Below, in pieces: positions 11,019-23,784 of a DNA stretch of 64,000 nucleotides. Positions within the stretch are counted from its first letter, which is position 1; each line of letters opens with the position of its first letter. The notes beneath the pieces are model-generated. The model ran no database searches. It was given only the letters and a program-made list of their open reading frames with translations, and was not told the DNA's origin. The position numbers were made by a program, and so were the translations under genes. Source of the stretch: Agitococcus sp. (GTDB lineage Bacteria; Pseudomonadota; Gammaproteobacteria; Pseudomonadales; Moraxellaceae); contig JAUSLJ010000042.1 in assembly GCA_030646715.1 (NCBI GenBank), positions 1-64,000 on the forward strand, in the 5' to 3' direction.

Positions 11019-12344
11019 ATGATCTGGGCGCTTTGTCTTGACCGTCTGCAAGACGAGATGCCAGCAAACCTGTTTGGCATGTGGATACGTCCTCTTCAGG
11101 TGGAAGAAAACGACACAACATTACGTCTGCTCGCTCCCAATCCTTTTTTTCGAAAACATATTGCTGAAAAGTATTTAGACAGAATTAGGCTGTTAGCGGC
11201 CGATTTTAGCCAAGGGCGTGTCACAGAAGTGTCGCTGGAAGTGGGTACTACTTTCGTTCGTTTGGAAGAACCAAAACGAATTACCCCCCCTCCCCTCCCG
11301 TCTCTGATAGTGGAACAACCGAAAAATTCGCTCAATGAAGGCAGTACCTTTGCTAATTTTGTGCAAGGTAAAGCCAATCAAATGGCTTACGCTGCTTGTC
11401 AGCACGTCGTCAGTAATTTAGGTGATACTGGCCATAATCCTTTGTTTCTTTATGGCGCAACAGGCTTAGGTAAAACGCATTTAATGCAAGCCATTGGCCA
11501 TGCTTTATTAGAAGCAAAACCGACTGCGCGGGTCTTATATATGACATCCGAACGCTTTGTCGGTGGTTTTGTCTCGGCGTTACAACGGGGTGCGATTGAC
11601 GACTTTAAAAAATCTTGTCGTTCCTTAGATTTATTGTTGATTGATGATATTCATTTTTTAGCAGGTAAAGGCGCGAGTTTAGAAGAGTTTTTTTATACTT
11701 TTAATTCCTTATTAGAAAGTAAAAGTCAGATTGTTTTAACGTCTGATCGTTATCCTAAAGAAATTCCTGACTTAGACGACCAATTAAAATCGCGTTTTTC
11801 TTGGGGTTTAGCGGTCGAATTAGAGCCGCCTGATTTAGAAACACGTGTCAGTATTTTGCGGAAAAAAGCAGAATTAAAAAACATGGAGTTACCTAAATCG
11901 TCGGCGTTATTTATTGCCCAACATATTCAGGCAAATGTCCGTGAATTAGAAGGCGCTTTAAATAAAGTCATCGCTTTGGCTAATTTTCAGCGTAAAGCCA
12001 TAGATATTGATATGGTGAAAAACGCGCTAAAAGATATTTTAGCGGTACGCGCACGACAAATTAATATTGATAGTATTCAAAAAGTGATTGCTGAATATTA
12101 TCGAATTCCAATTCGTGAATTAACAGGACATAAACGCTTAAGGATTTATGCGCGGCCAAGACAAATAGCGATGGCGTTAGCGCGCGAATTAACAGGCGAA
12201 AGTTATCCTGATATTGGTTTGGCGTTTGAAGGGCGCGATCACTCAACAGTGATGCATGCTTGCGATAAAGTGGAAGAATTACGCAAGTCTGATAAAGAAA
12301 TCGCAGAAGATTATCACAATTTAATTCGTTTATTACACGGTTAA
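11019..12344 (+). CDS. dnaA: Chromosomal replication initiator protein DnaA
   Basis: ORF; GATGLGKTHLMQAIGH, DLLLIDDIHFLAGK, FEGRDHSTVMHACDKV. Confidence 0.98.
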   Translation: MIWALCLDRLQDEMPANLFGMWIRPLQVEENDTTLRLLAPNPFFRKHIAEKYLDRIRLLAADFSQGRVTEVSLEVGTTFVRLEEPKRITPPPLPSLIVEQPKNSLNEGSTFANFVQGKANQMAYAACQHVVSNLGDTGHNPLFLYGATGLGKTHLMQAIGHALLEAKPTARVLYMTSERFVGGFVSALQRGAIDDFKKSCRSLDLLLIDDIHFLAGKGASLEEFFYTFNSLLESKSQIVLTSDRYPKEIPDLDDQLKSRFSWGLAVELEPPDLETRVSILRKKAELKNMELPKSSALFIAQHIQANVRELEGALNKVIALANFQRKAIDIDMVKNALKDILAVRARQINIDSIQKVIAEYYRIPIRELTGHKRLRIYARPRQIAMALARELTGESYPDIGLAFEGRDHSTVMHACDKVEELRKSDKEIAEDYHNLIRLLHG

Positions 12345-12354
12345 CGAGGATGCC

Positions 12355-13509
12355 ATGAGATTATCAATTAGTCGTGACCAGTTATTAAAACCCTTGCAAC
12401 AAGTTGCGGGTGTTGTTGAAAGAAAACATACCATGCCGATATTGGCGAATGTGTTGTTACGCGTCAAAGAAGATGAAATTTCCTTTACGGGCACGGATTT
12501 AGAAGTTGAATTAGTGGCAACGCAGAAACTCAATGCCGACCAACTCGCTGAAATTGGTGAAATTACCATTCCTTGCCGTAAGTTATTGGATATTTGTAAG
12601 TCTTTACCGTCAGGCGCAACGATTGACTTAAGTTTAGATGAGCAAAAATTAGTCATTAAGTCTGGCCGTAGCCGTTTTTCTTTAGCTACATTGCCTGCGC
12701 GTGATTTTCCTAGTCTTGAAGATGATGCAGGTGCGTTTTCGCTCAATATTAGCCAGCGTAATCTTAAACGGTTGATTGAAAAAACCAGTTTTGCGATGGC
12801 GCAACAAGATGTGCGTTATTACCTCACAGGAATGCTGTTTGAAGTCAGCACCAATCAATTACGTACCGTCACTACTGACGGCCATCGTTTGGCGTTATTT
12901 GATGCCGTTGCTGAAGCTGAGACCAGTGAAAAGATTCAAGTGATTGTCCCGCGTAAAGGCGTACAAGAATTACAGCGTTTATTGAGTGACGACGACAGTG
13001 CTTTGCATTTGACCTTTGGTAATAATCATTTGCAAGTGACTTTGCCGATTACTACGGGTAAGAAAAAAGATGATGAAGTAGTTATTGAAGGTCTAGTTTC
13101 ATTCACTTCAAAATTGATTGATGGCAAGTTTCCTGACTATCAACGTGTGTTGCCGCGTGGTGGTGATAAGATTGTGTTAGTTAGTCATGAAGATTGCCGC
13201 CAAGCATTGCAACGTGCCGCAATTTTGACTAACGAGAAATATAAAGGTGTTCGTTTCTTATTGAAAAACAATGAGTTATGTATTCAAGCTAATAACCCTG
13301 AACAAGAAGAAGCGCGTGAGGAATTAGCGATTGAGTATAATGGCGATGAGTTAGAAATTGCTTTTAATGTTCAATACCTATTGGATGTGTTAGGAGTATT
13401 GGAAGGTACAAACACCAAACTTATTTTAAGTGATTCCAATGCCTCTATTTTAGTGCAAGAAACGGATAGCCAAGACGCAGTCTATGTTGTTATGCCGATG
13501 CGTTTGTGA
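12355..13509 (+). CDS. dnaN: DNA polymerase III beta subunit (sliding clamp)
   Basis: ORF; C-terminal VYVVMPMRL; follows dnaA. Confidence 0.98.
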   Translation: MRLSISRDQLLKPLQQVAGVVERKHTMPILANVLLRVKEDEISFTGTDLEVELVATQKLNADQLAEIGEITIPCRKLLDICKSLPSGATIDLSLDEQKLVIKSGRSRFSLATLPARDFPSLEDDAGAFSLNISQRNLKRLIEKTSFAMAQQDVRYYLTGMLFEVSTNQLRTVTTDGHRLALFDAVAEAETSEKIQVIVPRKGVQELQRLLSDDDSALHLTFGNNHLQVTLPITTGKKKDDEVVIEGLVSFTSKLIDGKFPDYQRVLPRGGDKIVLVSHEDCRQALQRAAILTNEKYKGVRFLLKNNELCIQANNPEQEEAREELAIEYNGDELEIAFNVQYLLDVLGVLEGTNTKLILSDSNASILVQETDSQDAVYVVMPMRL

Positions 13510-13548
13510 TGCAGATGCGCTTATTGAAAGCTTGAGATATATTCCACC

Positions 13549-14640
13549 GTGTTACAACGACTCACGATAACAGGGGTGCGCAATTTGCACCCTTGTCATT
13601 TGTCGTTGGCCCGGATGAACTTATTTTATGGTTTAAATGGTAGTGGCAAAAGTTCGTTGTTAGAAGCAGTTCATTTACTGGCCACGGGTCGCTCTTTTCG
13701 CAGTCATCAAATTCGTAAAATCATTCAAGATGGTCAAAAAGTTTGTACGGTTTTTTCGCAGCTCAATAACGGTCAGCAATTAGGTATTAGTAAAGATTTG
13801 CAGGCGGTGCAAATTCTTAAACGTAATGGCGCAATTGTCAGTAGTTTGGCTGAGTTGGCGCATGACTTACCTGTCCAATTAATTCATCCAGAAAGTTTTG
13901 AAATTATTGATGGCGGCAGTAAGCAACGTCGGCAACTGATTGACTGGCTATTGTTTCACGTGGAACCTAATTTTTATGGTGTTTGGTTGCGTTATCAACG
14001 CGCATTAGTTCAGCGTAATGCACTATTAAAAATTTCTCGTGTTGATGAATCTGAGTGGCGAGCGTGGGAGCAAGAATTAGCAGATAGTGCTATAATCCTG
14101 CATGATTTTCGCAACACTATAATTAGTGATTGGTTGATATTTGTACAAAACGCCCTGCTGTTGTTATTACCGCAATTAAGTATCACCATGGATTATGTCG
14201 CTGGTTTTGATGTGACAATAGACTTTACCGTGCAGTTGGCAGAATCACGCGGTAAAGACCGAGAGCGTGGTCATACCCAATTAGGGCCTCATCGTGCCGA
14301 CTTACGATTAAAAACAGACTTAGGTTTAGTTGAGGCGGTATTATCACGCGGGCAAAAAAAACTGTTTATCTGTGCTTTGAAATTGGCGCAGGTGGCTTTT
14401 TTAAGAGCGAATAATAAGTATTGTGTCGTCCTTTTGGATGATATTGCTTCTGAGTTGGATGCAGTGGCTCGATCAAGATTACTGACCCATTTGCAGCAAT
14501 TAGATGCACAAATATTGATGACGGCTGTTGAGGTTGATGATGTATGGCCAATACTTTATCGGCTTGATGAACAGGCGAAATTGTTTCACGTGGAACATGG
14601 TGAAGTAACACCAAAGCATTTTTTAAAGTCTGACCAATAA
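13549..14640 (+). CDS. recF: DNA replication/repair protein RecF (GTG start)
   Basis: ORF; NGSGKSSLLEAVHLLATGRSFR, LGPHRADL, VVLLDDIASELD. Confidence 0.96.
   Translation: MLQRLTITGVRNLHPCHLSLARMNLFYGLNGSGKSSLLEAVHLLATGRSFRSHQIRKIIQDGQKVCTVFSQLNNGQQLGISKDLQAVQILKRNGAIVSSLAELAHDLPVQLIHPESFEIIDGGSKQRRQLIDWLLFHVEPNFYGVWLRYQRALVQRNALLKISRVDESEWRAWEQELADSAIILHDFRNTIISDWLIFVQNALLLLLPQLSITMDYVAGFDVTIDFTVQLAESRGKDRERGHTQLGPHRADLRLKTDLGLVEAVLSRGQKKLFICALKLAQVAFLRANNKYCVVLLDDIASELDAVARSRLLTHLQQLDAQILMTAVEVDDVWPILYRLDEQAKLFHVEHGEVTPKHFLKSDQ
13952..13967. promoter_or_regulatory. parS: Candidate parS site (ParB binding) in recF
   Basis: TGTTTCACGTGGAACC. Confidence 0.8.
14582..14597. promoter_or_regulatory. 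parS: Candidate parS site (ParB binding) in recF
   Basis: TGTTTCACGTGGAACA. Confidence 0.85.
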
Positions 14641-14673
14641 TATATTGTTGGTCTTGACTGAGTATTTTCTTGA

Positions 14674-17106
<2,433 letters not shown>

Positions 17107-17125
17107 CGTTTACCAATCACTAGAG

Positions 17126-17152
17126 AAAGGGACTTAATAAGTCCCTTTTTTT
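17126..17152 (+). terminator. Rho-independent terminator downstream of gyrB
   Basis: AAAGGGACTTAATAAGTCCCTTTTTTT. Confidence 0.85.
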
Positions 17153-17355
17153 ATGTGCCTAGTCTGCTATCCTTAGGCAGATAACGGAGCTTGTTTAACG
17201 TTTGTCCAAATCGTTTAAAGCTATGCGTAGGGTGCATAATTTCGCCCTAGTTTTTGGTAAATGGGTGCAATCATGCACCCTACGTTATTGGTAGATATAA
17301 GGGGGGAAGATCCCCAGTCACATAAAAATAAAGAGTTCATTTAAGGAGTAAAAAA

Positions 17356-18510
17356 ATGCAGGATTTTTCTTTTAGTACCGTTAAAACAATTATTAATGAG
17401 TTGGGAAGTTGTCATCGGCAATTAGGCACAGTCGCTAAGTCGTTGGCCGTGACACGGGCGTTAATTGTCACCGATGCGGGCATTGTGCAATCTGGCATGA
17501 TTGAGCCTGCATTAAACAGTTTAACAGCGGCAGGTATTGTCAGTGTCGTTTATACCGATGTAGTCGCTGACCCACCTGAAGTGGTGGTCGAGCGTGCATT
17601 AGCGTTTGCTCGTGAACAACAGATTGATGGCGTAATTGGCTTGGGCGGTGGCAGTTCGATGGATGTCGCCAAAGTCATTGCCTTACTGACAAAATCGACT
17701 CAAAGCCTGCAAGATGTCTATGGTGTTGGTAATGCCAAAGGCAATCGTTTACCGTTGATTCAAATTCCGACCACCGCAGGAACGGGTTCAGAAGTTACGC
17801 CCATCTCCATTATTACCACAGGCGAAACGACGAAGCAGGGCATTGTCTCGCCGTTATTAATTGCGGATGTTGCGTTATTAGATGCTGAATTAACCGTTGG
17901 TTTGCCGCCCCATGTCACTGCCGCAACGGGCATAGACGCAATGGTTCATGCCATTGAAGCCTATACCAGCAAACTACGCAAAAACCCCTATTCGGATATG
18001 TTGGCTTGTGAGGCTTTACGTCTACTGTCTAAACATATCGTCACAGCGGTAGAAGATGGCCATAATTTAGTGGCGCGTAGTGCCATGTTATATGGTGCAA
18101 TGTTGGCAGGGCAGGCCTTTGCTAACGCGCCTGTAGCCGCTGTACACGCGTTAGCGTACCCTTTAGGCGGTCATTATCATATCGCCCATGGTTTGAGTAA
18201 TTCGCTGGTTTTACCCCATGTCTTGCGCTTTAATTTGCCTGAGGCAACACAGGCTTATGCAGAGTTGGCTCACGTTATCAATCCATATGCGCGGGCAAAA
18301 CCACTGACCTTGGCTGAGTATTTTATTGAAGCGATGCAAACGCTAATCAACGCAGTAAAATTACCGACGACCTTACGGCAGATGAATATCCCCGAATCTG
18401 ATTTACCGATGTTGGCAAAAGATGCGCTGTTACAACAACGGTTGTTGATGAATAATCCGCGTCTAATTACTGAATCTGATGCCTTAATGATTTATCAAGC
18501 GGCGTATTAG
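17356..18510 (+). CDS. Iron-containing alcohol dehydrogenase
   Basis: ORF; GGGSSMDVAKVIALL, PTTAGTGSEVTPISIIT, HALAYPLGGHYHIAHGLSN. Confidence 0.93.
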   Translation: MQDFSFSTVKTIINELGSCHRQLGTVAKSLAVTRALIVTDAGIVQSGMIEPALNSLTAAGIVSVVYTDVVADPPEVVVERALAFAREQQIDGVIGLGGGSSMDVAKVIALLTKSTQSLQDVYGVGNAKGNRLPLIQIPTTAGTGSEVTPISIITTGETTKQGIVSPLLIADVALLDAELTVGLPPHVTAATGIDAMVHAIEAYTSKLRKNPYSDMLACEALRLLSKHIVTAVEDGHNLVARSAMLYGAMLAGQAFANAPVAAVHALAYPLGGHYHIAHGLSNSLVLPHVLRFNLPEATQAYAELAHVINPYARAKPLTLAEYFIEAMQTLINAVKLPTTLRQMNIPESDLPMLAKDALLQQRLLMNNPRLITESDALMIYQAAY

Positions 18511-18542
18511 TATTAATAAACGATGAATAAGAAGGATTAACG

Positions 18543-18983
18543 ATGTCTCGTCCACAAGCAAGCGTGCGCGCGGATTACCATTTTTTTGCCCCGATTACCA
18601 CGCGCTGGAACGATAACGATATTTATGGTCACGTCAATAATGTCACTTACTACGCCTATTTTGATACGGTCGCTAATACCTATTTAATTGAACATGGCCA
18701 GTTAGATATTCATCATGCAGATGTAGTTGGTTTTGTGGTGAACTCAGGGTGTAATTATTACTCGCCCATTGCTTTCCCCGATAAGTTGACAGGCGGTTTA
18801 CGCGTCAATCGTTTAGGGAGTTCTTCGGTTGAATACGGTATAGCGATTTTTAAAGAAGGGCAGGACGTCGCAGTAGCGGATGGTCATTTTGTTCATGTTT
18901 TCGTCAATCGTGAAAGCAATCAATCGGTGCCGATTCCTGATGCTATTCGTAAAGCCTTAGCAAAAATCATCATCATAAAATAA
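18543..18983 (+). CDS. Acyl-CoA thioesterase, 4HBT hotdog fold
   Basis: ORF; TRWNDNDIYGHVNNVTYYAYFD. Confidence 0.88.
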   Translation: MSRPQASVRADYHFFAPITTRWNDNDIYGHVNNVTYYAYFDTVANTYLIEHGQLDIHHADVVGFVVNSGCNYYSPIAFPDKLTGGLRVNRLGSSSVEYGIAIFKEGQDVAVADGHFVHVFVNRESNQSVPIPDAIRKALAKIIIIK

Positions 18984-18992
18984 GAGAAAAAA

Positions 18993-20423
18993 ATGCTTAA
19001 AGCGGCCTATCCTTATTACTTAGCTAATCAAGCCATTTACGCCAATCAAGACTTAATTGTTACTGATAAATACACAGGCGCAATCGCCACACGCGTCGCT
19101 TTAGCCGATGCTTTAGTGATTGACCAAGCCATTGCTGCCGCCGTGCAAGCACAAGCCCCTATGGCGCAAATGGCGGCTTATGAGCGTCAACAAGTATTAG
19201 ACCATTGTGTATTGCGTTTCCGTGAGCGAGCTGAAGAGTTGGCACAAAGCCTATGTATTGAAGCAGGCAAACCGATTAAAGATGCACGAGGCGAAGTCAC
19301 TCGCTTAATTGATACTTTTAGAATTGCTTCCGAAGAGTGTACGCGTATTCATGGTGAAACCATTGCCTTAGATATTAGCCCGCGTGCAAAGGGCTATCGC
19401 GGCATGACCAAGCGAGTGCCGATTGGCGCGTGTTCATTTATCAGTCCGTTTAATTTTCCCTTAAATTTAGCGGCGCATAAAGTCGCGCCTGCGATTGCGG
19501 CAGGTTGTCCTTTTATTCTGAAACCTGCGAGTTTTACGCCGATTGGCGCATTGATAATTGGCGAAGTGTTGGCAGAAACGGCGTTGCCTGTGGGTGCGTT
19601 TTCTATTTTGCCGTGTGCGCGTGATGGCGCGGATTTATTTACCACCGATGAGCGTTTAAAGTTACTGAGCTTTACTGGTTCACCCGAGGTGGGCTGGCAA
19701 TTAAAAGCCAAAGCAGGGAAGAAAAAAGTCACTTTAGAGTTAGGCGGTAACGCGGCGTGTATCGTCGATACCGATGCCAATATTGACGATGCCGTACAAC
19801 GTTTAGTATTTGGAGCGTTTTATCAATCAGGTCAAAGTTGTATTAGTGTGCAACGGATTTTGATTCATGCCAGTATTTATGACACGGTTAAAGCTAAGTT
19901 AGTCGCCAGCACGAAAACTTTAGTTATGGGTAATCCTCAAGACGAAACTACCTTTATTGGCCCAATGATTTCAGCAAAAGAAGCGGAGCGTTTGCATTCG
20001 TGGATTACTGAAGCAGTCGATCAGGGCGCGTCGTTGTTATGCGGTGGTCAACGTGAAGGGGCGATGTTAGCGGCGACCTTGCTAGAGAATGTTTCAGAAA
20101 CAACAAATTTATATCGCGAAGAAGCCTTTGGCCCTGCGGCAATTCTGTCTTCGTTTACCGATTTTGATGACGCTTTAGCGCAAGTGAATAACAGTCGGTT
20201 TGGTTTGCAAGCAGGTATTTTTACCCGAGATTTATACAAAGCGCATAAAGCATGGGATACTCTGGAAGTCGGTGGCGTCGTGATTGGTGATGTACCATCA
20301 TGGCGTGTTGACCATATGCCTTATGGTGGCGTAAAAGACAGTGGTTTGGGGCGAGAGGGTATTCGTTACGCCATTGAAGATATGACGGAAATTCGTTTAC
20401 TGGTGGTGCGTGAAGCCCCGTAA
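18993..20423 (+). CDS. NAD(P)-dependent aldehyde dehydrogenase
   Basis: ORF; VTLELGGNAACIVD, FYQSGQSCISVQRI. Confidence 0.93.
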   Translation: MLKAAYPYYLANQAIYANQDLIVTDKYTGAIATRVALADALVIDQAIAAAVQAQAPMAQMAAYERQQVLDHCVLRFRERAEELAQSLCIEAGKPIKDARGEVTRLIDTFRIASEECTRIHGETIALDISPRAKGYRGMTKRVPIGACSFISPFNFPLNLAAHKVAPAIAAGCPFILKPASFTPIGALIIGEVLAETALPVGAFSILPCARDGADLFTTDERLKLLSFTGSPEVGWQLKAKAGKKKVTLELGGNAACIVDTDANIDDAVQRLVFGAFYQSGQSCISVQRILIHASIYDTVKAKLVASTKTLVMGNPQDETTFIGPMISAKEAERLHSWITEAVDQGASLLCGGQREGAMLAATLLENVSETTNLYREEAFGPAAILSSFTDFDDALAQVNNSRFGLQAGIFTRDLYKAHKAWDTLEVGGVVIGDVPSWRVDHMPYGGVKDSGLGREGIRYAIEDMTEIRLLVVREAP

Positions 20424-20484
20424 AATATCAGCTAATGGTGCGTGAAAAGCACCGTAAAACAACAATGAAAAAGGATGAGAACAA

Positions 20485-20808
20485 ATGAAGTTGAGTGGAC
20501 AAAAAATACTGGTAGCGACCTTGCTGGTGTTGGGCATGAATTCGGCACAGGCAGTTGAAGGCTATAAACTCTATCAAGAGACATGTGCTAAATGTCATGG
20601 TGAAAGTGGCCATGCCGATAATTTTCGCGGGTACTTATATTTTGCCCGTAATTTTAATAGTAAAGAATGGCAACAAAAAATGAGCGATGCTGATATTTTA
20701 CAGCGTATCAATCAAGGCCCACGTATTATGCCTGCGTATGAAAAAAGCCTAAGTGACGAACAAAAGTCGGCTTTGATACGGGTGATTCGGGAATTTGGGC
20801 GTAATTAA
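20485..20808 (+). CDS. Small secreted c-type cytochrome
   Basis: ORF; signal peptide and CAKCHG haem motif. Confidence 0.85.
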   Translation: MKLSGQKILVATLLVLGMNSAQAVEGYKLYQETCAKCHGESGHADNFRGYLYFARNFNSKEWQQKMSDADILQRINQGPRIMPAYEKSLSDEQKSALIRVIREFGRN

Positions 20809-20820
20809 AGTTTTTCGCCA

Positions 20821-20960
20821 GACAGGCAATTAACCCTCACTCTAACTCTCGGCAACCGCTCCTGCGTTGCACTAGCTACTGCATCCTTGCAGTCGTCTCC
20901 CTCGGGGAGAGAGAACTATACTCCCTCTCCCCGAGGGAGAGGGCAGGGGTGAGGGTTTGG
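20821..20960. repeat. Intergenic repeat of the ccctcac..ctctccccgagggagag type
   Basis: aaccctcactctaactctc ... ctccctctccccgagggagagggcaggggtgagggtt; related copy at 40736-40790. Confidence 0.75.
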
Positions 20961-21147
20961 ATTGCGATAAAAGCCCTTGTAAAAAAGACTTTTTGTCATT
21001 CATCTACCTGTTCCCTATTCTTGTTTTCATTCAGTGTTATCTATTCGGCAACAGTGCGTGTCAGCAAACATCTCTTCTCGATAGTCAAAAATTTTCTTAT
21101 GCTACACCCAACCTCAATAGAAATTTTCTATTCAGGGTCAGAGGAAA

Positions 21148-22011
21148 ATGGTCATGAAAGAAATCATTGGTATCTACGGCACAGCTGCTTCGCATTGGGT
21201 GGGTGATGGTTTTCCTGTGCGCAGCCTATTGTATTATGGTGATTTAGGCGAACGCATTAGCCCGTTTTTATTACTCGATAATGCAGGGCCAGCGCAGTTC
21301 GCGCCAACGGATAAACGACGGGGCGTAGGTACGCATCCGCATCGTGGTTTTGAAACGGTGACTATCGTTTATGCGGGTGAAGTCGCTCATGCGGATTCGG
21401 CAGGCAATAGCGGTGTGATAGGCGCGGGTGATGTGCAATGGATGACGGCAGCGCGTGGTATTTTGCATCAAGAATATCACTCCGAAGCTTTTGCCCGACA
21501 AGGCGGTACATTACACATGGCGCAGTTGTGGGTGAATTTACCTGCGAAAGATAAAATGACTGCACCGCGTTATCAGGCGATTGTGAATGCCGATATTCCG
21601 CGTATTGCTTTGCCTAACGAAGCAGGAACACTACGGGTGATTGCGGGCGATTATCAAACGACTCATGGTGCGGCTAAAACCTATTCCCCTGTGAATGTTT
21701 GGGATTTACAGTTAAATGCCGATAAAGAGGTTTATCTACAAAGTCCTGCTACGCATACGACGATTTTGGTGGTGTTACAGGGCAACGTGACGGTGAATGA
21801 CCAGCAGGTTGTTGCAGCGAATCAGATTGTGTTATTTCAACATAATGATGAGCAACTAAAGATTCACACCAATGAAGCAACGGTAGCGTTGTTGTTGACG
21901 GGTGAACCTTTAAATGAGCCGATTGTGGGGCAGGGGCCTTTTGTGATGAATACACAGGCAGAAATTCGTCAAGCGATGGTGGATTATCATGCGGGGCGAT
22001 TTGGGGCTTAG
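21148..22011 (+). CDS. Pirin family protein (cupin)
   Basis: ORF; GVGTHPHRGFETVTIVYAGEVAHADSAGNSGVIGAGDVQWMTAARGILHQEYHS. Confidence 0.93.
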   Translation: MVMKEIIGIYGTAASHWVGDGFPVRSLLYYGDLGERISPFLLLDNAGPAQFAPTDKRRGVGTHPHRGFETVTIVYAGEVAHADSAGNSGVIGAGDVQWMTAARGILHQEYHSEAFARQGGTLHMAQLWVNLPAKDKMTAPRYQAIVNADIPRIALPNEAGTLRVIAGDYQTTHGAAKTYSPVNVWDLQLNADKEVYLQSPATHTTILVVLQGNVTVNDQQVVAANQIVLFQHNDEQLKIHTNEATVALLLTGEPLNEPIVGQGPFVMNTQAEIRQAMVDYHAGRFGA

Positions 22012-22135
22012 TTGATGTGATTTGAGCGATGATGTGTGTTTTCGTCATTGCTCAAAGTTGTAGCCCGTGTGATAACACGGGATTTGCAGCAGAGTAGGGC
22101 AACAGTTTGTTATTTTGGCGGATGTTTTACGTGAC

Positions 22136-23740
22136 TCAAGTTGTAATAACCGAGCCTTTTGCCTTTCTTACTAAGCGGACAAAACAACCATAACCTTTGG
22201 GATATTTACGAACTTTGCCTTCATAAAAAACCACAACACTGGCTTCTTCGCTATTTTTTTGAGTGGTGGATGTCCAAAATGTAGCATATTGTCCTTCTTC
22301 TTTAGGACAAAATAAAATACCTTGTTCTGTTTTATAACCCGCTTTATCTGGCAACATTAAACTGGCTAATTCTTTTTCGGTAGGTAAACGCCAGCCAAAA
22401 TCTTTCACTTCTCGTTGTGTTGTTAATTCAATCGCTTTTGTCCATGTCATTTGGCTGCCTTGCCCACTAACGCTCCCATTTTGCCATTCTTGACCTAAGC
22501 AATAACGCTGCCAAATTAAGTTGCTTTTTTTATCATACCACTCTCCTAAATCCATAAGCTGTGATGGTGTTTTTTTATCTAAGTGTTCTTGTATAGATTG
22601 TTGATAGCGTTTTTTTTCAGCAAAAAACTCTTCCACATCAAATTGCCTTAAACCATCAATTAATGGTGTCCATTCGGGATTGAGTGCAACTTCTGAGTTA
22701 AATTTAAGATAATCAGCTATAGCTTGCTCAAAATCCTCCTTTTGAGGATTTATAAGACGCGCAATTGCTAATGAACGTCCCCACCAACAAAAAACGTTAC
22801 GTCTCCACAAAAGAGGAAACTTATCAGTACTTAAAGCAATATATGTACTTTGCAAATCTATTGTGTGATCAAAGATGGGAATAACTATATTTTTAATTAA
22901 ATTTAGTACTCTGATGACATCAAGTTCACTTTGAATAATATATAAATCATGTCTAGCATGTGTTTTGAATTCATGTGTGAGAGGTCCAAAAAGGTCTCCC
23001 CAAATTATCGTGCTAACATCGTGTTTTATATATTCTTGTGAAACCAAATAGCGACTATCATCGGTTGCCAACTTTTTTTCTAGTGCTGCAATACTTTTAG
23101 ATTCTCCTCTAAATAGGACAATCACTTCGATGTTATCACGATACCAATCAGCCCCTAATTCCAAAATTTGCGACATAAACGGCGTATCTCTTTGAAATTT
23201 TACTAAGCCGTCTGGATCAGCTACACGTCTAAAACCATGAGGTACTAATAAATTAGTTAACAATGGTTCAAAGTGTTTTTTCATTTGTTTTGGCGTTTTA
23301 GGGAATTTATGTGTGGTAAATTTTTCAACGGTTCTTTGCCATTCTATCTCCGCTGACTCAGGTAAAATCGTATTGGGTGACACACAAGCAATCCATGCTT
23401 CTTGGTCAAAAATAACCACGGAATGTTCTTTAGCCGCATCTAATAAAATTTTTAATAATAACGGCCACAGTCCAATCTCTGAAATTTCCATGTTGTAAGC
23501 GGCTTTGTGAGTGTCCGCAATATCGGCGGCAGTTCCTTCTAAAAACAACTCTTGTTGCTCATCTTCATCATAGGTTTTGAGTAGTTTTTCTACGGTTTGA
23601 CCAAAAGCCAGCATATTAGCGGTTTGTGTTTCAATGCGTTGTTTGGCTAGGCGTGGAGCCATATCCATTGCGTCTTCAAAATCTGTCGGCTTGCCATAAA
23701 CATCAGCATCCCAAATGTATACATCATGACGATTTCCCAT
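22136..23740 (-). CDS. Hypothetical protein with a DUF1566/Lcl-like C-terminal domain
   Basis: ORF; C-terminal MTWTKAIELTTQREVKDFGWRLPTEKELASLM...YATFWTSTTQ; N-terminal ~400 aa not recognised. Confidence 0.6.
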   Translation of the reverse strand: MGNRHDVYIWDADVYGKPTDFEDAMDMAPRLAKQRIETQTANMLAFGQTVEKLLKTYDEDEQQELFLEGTAADIADTHKAAYNMEISEIGLWPLLLKILLDAAKEHSVVIFDQEAWIACVSPNTILPESAEIEWQRTVEKFTTHKFPKTPKQMKKHFEPLLTNLLVPHGFRRVADPDGLVKFQRDTPFMSQILELGADWYRDNIEVIVLFRGESKSIAALEKKLATDDSRYLVSQEYIKHDVSTIIWGDLFGPLTHEFKTHARHDLYIIQSELDVIRVLNLIKNIVIPIFDHTIDLQSTYIALSTDKFPLLWRRNVFCWWGRSLAIARLINPQKEDFEQAIADYLKFNSEVALNPEWTPLIDGLRQFDVEEFFAEKKRYQQSIQEHLDKKTPSQLMDLGEWYDKKSNLIWQRYCLGQEWQNGSVSGQGSQMTWTKAIELTTQREVKDFGWRLPTEKELASLMLPDKAGYKTEQGILFCPKEEGQYATFWTSTTQKNSEEASVVVFYEGKVRKYPKGYGCFVRLVRKAKGSVITT

Positions 23741-23784
23741 GTTTTTCTCCTAATAATATTTATGGTTTACACCTTACCCAAAAC

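Noticed and set aside
17220-17283. tagggtgca...tgcaccctac inverted repeat downstream of gyrB considered as a riboswitch or small RNA
   Set aside because: Looks like a common dispersed intergenic repeat; no supporting structure beyond the short inverted repeat.
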